Positions 61,501-64,000 of a DNA stretch of 64,000 nt are shown in pieces. The first letter of the stretch is position 1; the number at the start of each line of letters is the position of its first letter. The notes beneath the pieces were generated by a model. The model was not told the DNA's origin, did not search any database, and saw only the letters and a program-made list of their open reading frames with translations. The stretch is from contig JAVDOI010000010.1 in NCBI GenBank assembly GCA_032191485.1, positions 9,135,123 through 9,199,122 on the forward strand, in the 5' to 3' direction. The position numbers and the translations under genes were made by a program. The DNA comes from Leptoclinus maculatus. Taxonomy: Eukaryota > Chordata > Actinopteri > Perciformes > Stichaeidae.

Positions 61501-64000
61501 GGGGGGGGACAAAGTGAAATTGCATGTCTGGTCTTACCCATGAATCAAGTCCATAGAGACATTTGCATTTCTGCATTTCTGTTATTAAAGCTGGATTTTC
61601 ATCAGCTCAGCTGGTTTCAGTTTAACAACTAGAAGAAGTAAAGCTATTTTGTCTAACTTGATAGATGCCAGCTTGTTAACAACAACATGCCATCAACTCA
61701 TATCATGAGGCTGGCACCTTGAAAACTCCAGTTCTTACATTAGTCTATACATAATACCTTTAATTTACATTATTTGATAAGCATCCTGGTGATGAAAGAC
61801 AGTTTTCTTCATCCTTGTACACTAAAACTCCCCTCTCAGTTTGCAAAGCCCACCTCCCCGTGTTGCATTAATCTCGTCCAACGCTTAATGATAATGACGC
61901 ACTTTAATGTGACAAACAAAATGACGGAAAGTGTCGCTAGCCTCCAGAATATCTTTGTGTTTTCCATCATTCCTAAAAGTAGAACGATGCGACTAGTTCT
62001 TATCAGTGAACTTGGCTCCATTGCACATCAAATGAATCCGGGGATTGCTGCTTTCTTGCATCAGAATTGGAGATACAACGTCTCTCTCTAGGACTGAATT
62101 AGGGCAACAGCTCGATAACGCTGGTGATGTGTTTCTGTGTTGCATGGGAGATCAGCCAACCTCACGTGTTGGCCCTGATCAATAATAAAGTAATAGGGGT
62201 AGTTGTGTGAAATGACTAACTAGCCTAAGGCCAGAACAGTTGATGACTAAAATCGGGGGGGCACTTGCCTCTAATTACTCATTAGCAGCCAACCACATTA
62301 GATTCCTTCACTATAACACCTCCCAGTGGTTCAATTAAATCCCATCTTCATGAAATGAATAGAAGTGGCGGGAGCATAATCAAGAATAAAGTTTTAATTC
62401 CCATCATATCTATTTGTATTGCTCTGCAATCTTTTCCTTACTCGCAACCCAATGTATGGAGGACTGTTTGCAACGTGGTGCATTAGCAGTGCGTTTCCTA
62501 AAACATCAGCTGATTGTCTTTATTTAAGGGATTAGTGTGTCTGGGATCGCATATGAGAAAGCAAACAATACGTCACCGGGCACAGAGGAGGCTGAGCAGA
62601 TGATGTTTGCAGTTACTTTACAGAGTCGCTGGTACATTCCTTGAATCATCCTCAACATTTGCAAAACAGTGAGTGCGTTTCTCAAAACAATCCGTACAAA
62701 CAGCAACAACACATGAGGGATTAACTGCAAAAGCTTGCCACTTGCTGAAAAATTGTTAGTTTATCTCTCAAAAGTTAATTTCTATGTGAATGAACATGTC
62801 AGTGCCATCAGAGGGACGAGGCCTCGCGTCATCGTTTACAAACAAGCCTAAATGCTTAGTCATGACGTACGGTTTTGATGACAATGATAAAATATGTATG
62901 GCCAATTTAAACAGCACCAAATTATACATTACTGTAAGTGGGAGATTGATTAGATGAGAATTGGACTTTACTGTTTGTAATGTAATTTGTTGATGCTATG
63001 AACTAATGTTTGGGGGGGTAAGACTATTAAAAAGAGAATCAGTATAATACATTTGGATCAACATGACATACGCAATTGATAACGTAATAATCAGATAAAC
63101 ATTTACAGGAACGGGTCAAAGCATTTGCAGTATCTGAGATGATGTGCACACGATGAGATGATGTGGAGGTTGAATACTAAGTTTCATTTCTGATCAGAGA
63201 AGTGTACCAAAGCGACTGGGAATAACTGTCAGAGTTTGACAGCTCTCTACAGACATCTAGTGGCCAAATGTATTTATCACAGCATGCATCAAACATGCAA
63301 AGAGAGAACTTATTGAATTTGGATGCATTCTGTCCACAGAGTGGCACCACAGATGATCCATCAGTGACACTGCTGCTCACTCAGTGACACTTATGAAGAG
63401 TTACTAAATTACAGCCTGAAGCCAAACACAGGAAAAATGTCTAATTATGATCTGCAGTTTGCTGTGAAAGGCTGGTAATAATTATAAATACTATCTAAAT
63501 CAGCTGTATTATTACCTCAATCATGTCATAGGTCGGCCTAAAAAACTAACCCACCTTTAGGGTAGTCTGGGTCTCCCAGAGATCAACCACTCGACACATC
63601 ATTAGTAGAGAAATCAATTTCACTAATGAGACGTTCTAAATAGAAATCGAAGTCTAGTAAATTGGAAACCAATCGTAAACGAACTTCACCCGCAGCCCTT
63701 CAATTAAAACAAAGAGAGGCTTTTACCTCCAAAATCACTTCACTTTGGAGCTAAAGGTAATTTAACTTTCCCCAGGATTACTGTGATATTTGTAGTGCAA
63801 TATAATAGCATTATGTTTCTAAAAACAAAGAGTATTGTGCTTTAGAGGAATTAATAAAAGAAACATGTAAAATACAGGGTTTGAGAGTGTCTCATAAACA
63901 TGTCTCATATAGAAAACTATGCACAGTTTAGCATCCCACCTACTATTTGAACTTTGCTTTAGCAATCCAAGACTAACAGATGCAATGTTTTTTCATTACA

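Larger units (their letters stand above)
57940..64000 (-). other. Upstream pigk intron, running off the window
   Basis: Over 6 kb without a recognisable exon on either strand. It contains an (AT)n of 71 bases, a partial family B repeat, and otherwise unremarkable AT-rich DNA. It is called an intron because pigk must continue to the right. Confidence 0.7.

Overview
This window is nuclear DNA of a ray-finned fish, most likely a percomorph-type teleost. There are no bacterial operons. Coding sequence is confined to short exons with GT...AG borders, separated by long introns rich in (CA)n, (AT)n and homopolymer tracts. The interspersed repeats are families I know from teleost genomes (hAT-type MITEs, Tc1 relics, degenerate minisatellites).

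Two genes can be supported. The first, on the + strand, is a complete five-exon coding region for st6galnac5, a Golgi alpha-2,6-sialyltransferase that builds GD1alpha-type gangliosides. Its exons are 9496-9510, 10324-10533, 33960-34372, 40389-40496 and 43027-43285. They join in frame to 334 codons, close to the length of the mammalian enzyme, and carry all four sialylmotifs. The second, on the - strand, is the 3' end of pigk, the catalytic subunit of GPI transamidase. Its last two coding exons are at 57864-57939 and 48936-49052, and the rest lies beyond the right edge. The genes converge tail to tail with about 4 kb between them. From memory, human chromosome 1p31 has the same order and orientation, which supports both calls.

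Layout: 1-9229, upstream non-coding DNA with old repeats; 9230-9495, CpG-rich probable promoter and 5' leader with two overlapping short uORFs; 9496-43285, st6galnac5, with a 23.4-kb second intron; 43286 to about 44560, probable 3' UTR; about 44560-48570, intergenic; 48572-49052, pigk last exon and 3' UTR; 49053-57863, pigk intron; 57940-64000, the next pigk intron, with no further exon recognised.

Both products act in the secretory pathway (ganglioside sialylation in the Golgi, GPI attachment in the ER), but nothing in the sequence shows that they work together. I found no evidence of a new biological system. The best structural observations are two hAT-type MITEs with perfect 8-bp target duplications, an exon acceptor whose whole pyrimidine tract is a (CTC)n microsatellite, overlapping uORFs before the st6galnac5 start, a 177-codon antisense ORF of unknown nature between the genes, and several repeat-free blocks that may be conserved regulatory elements.
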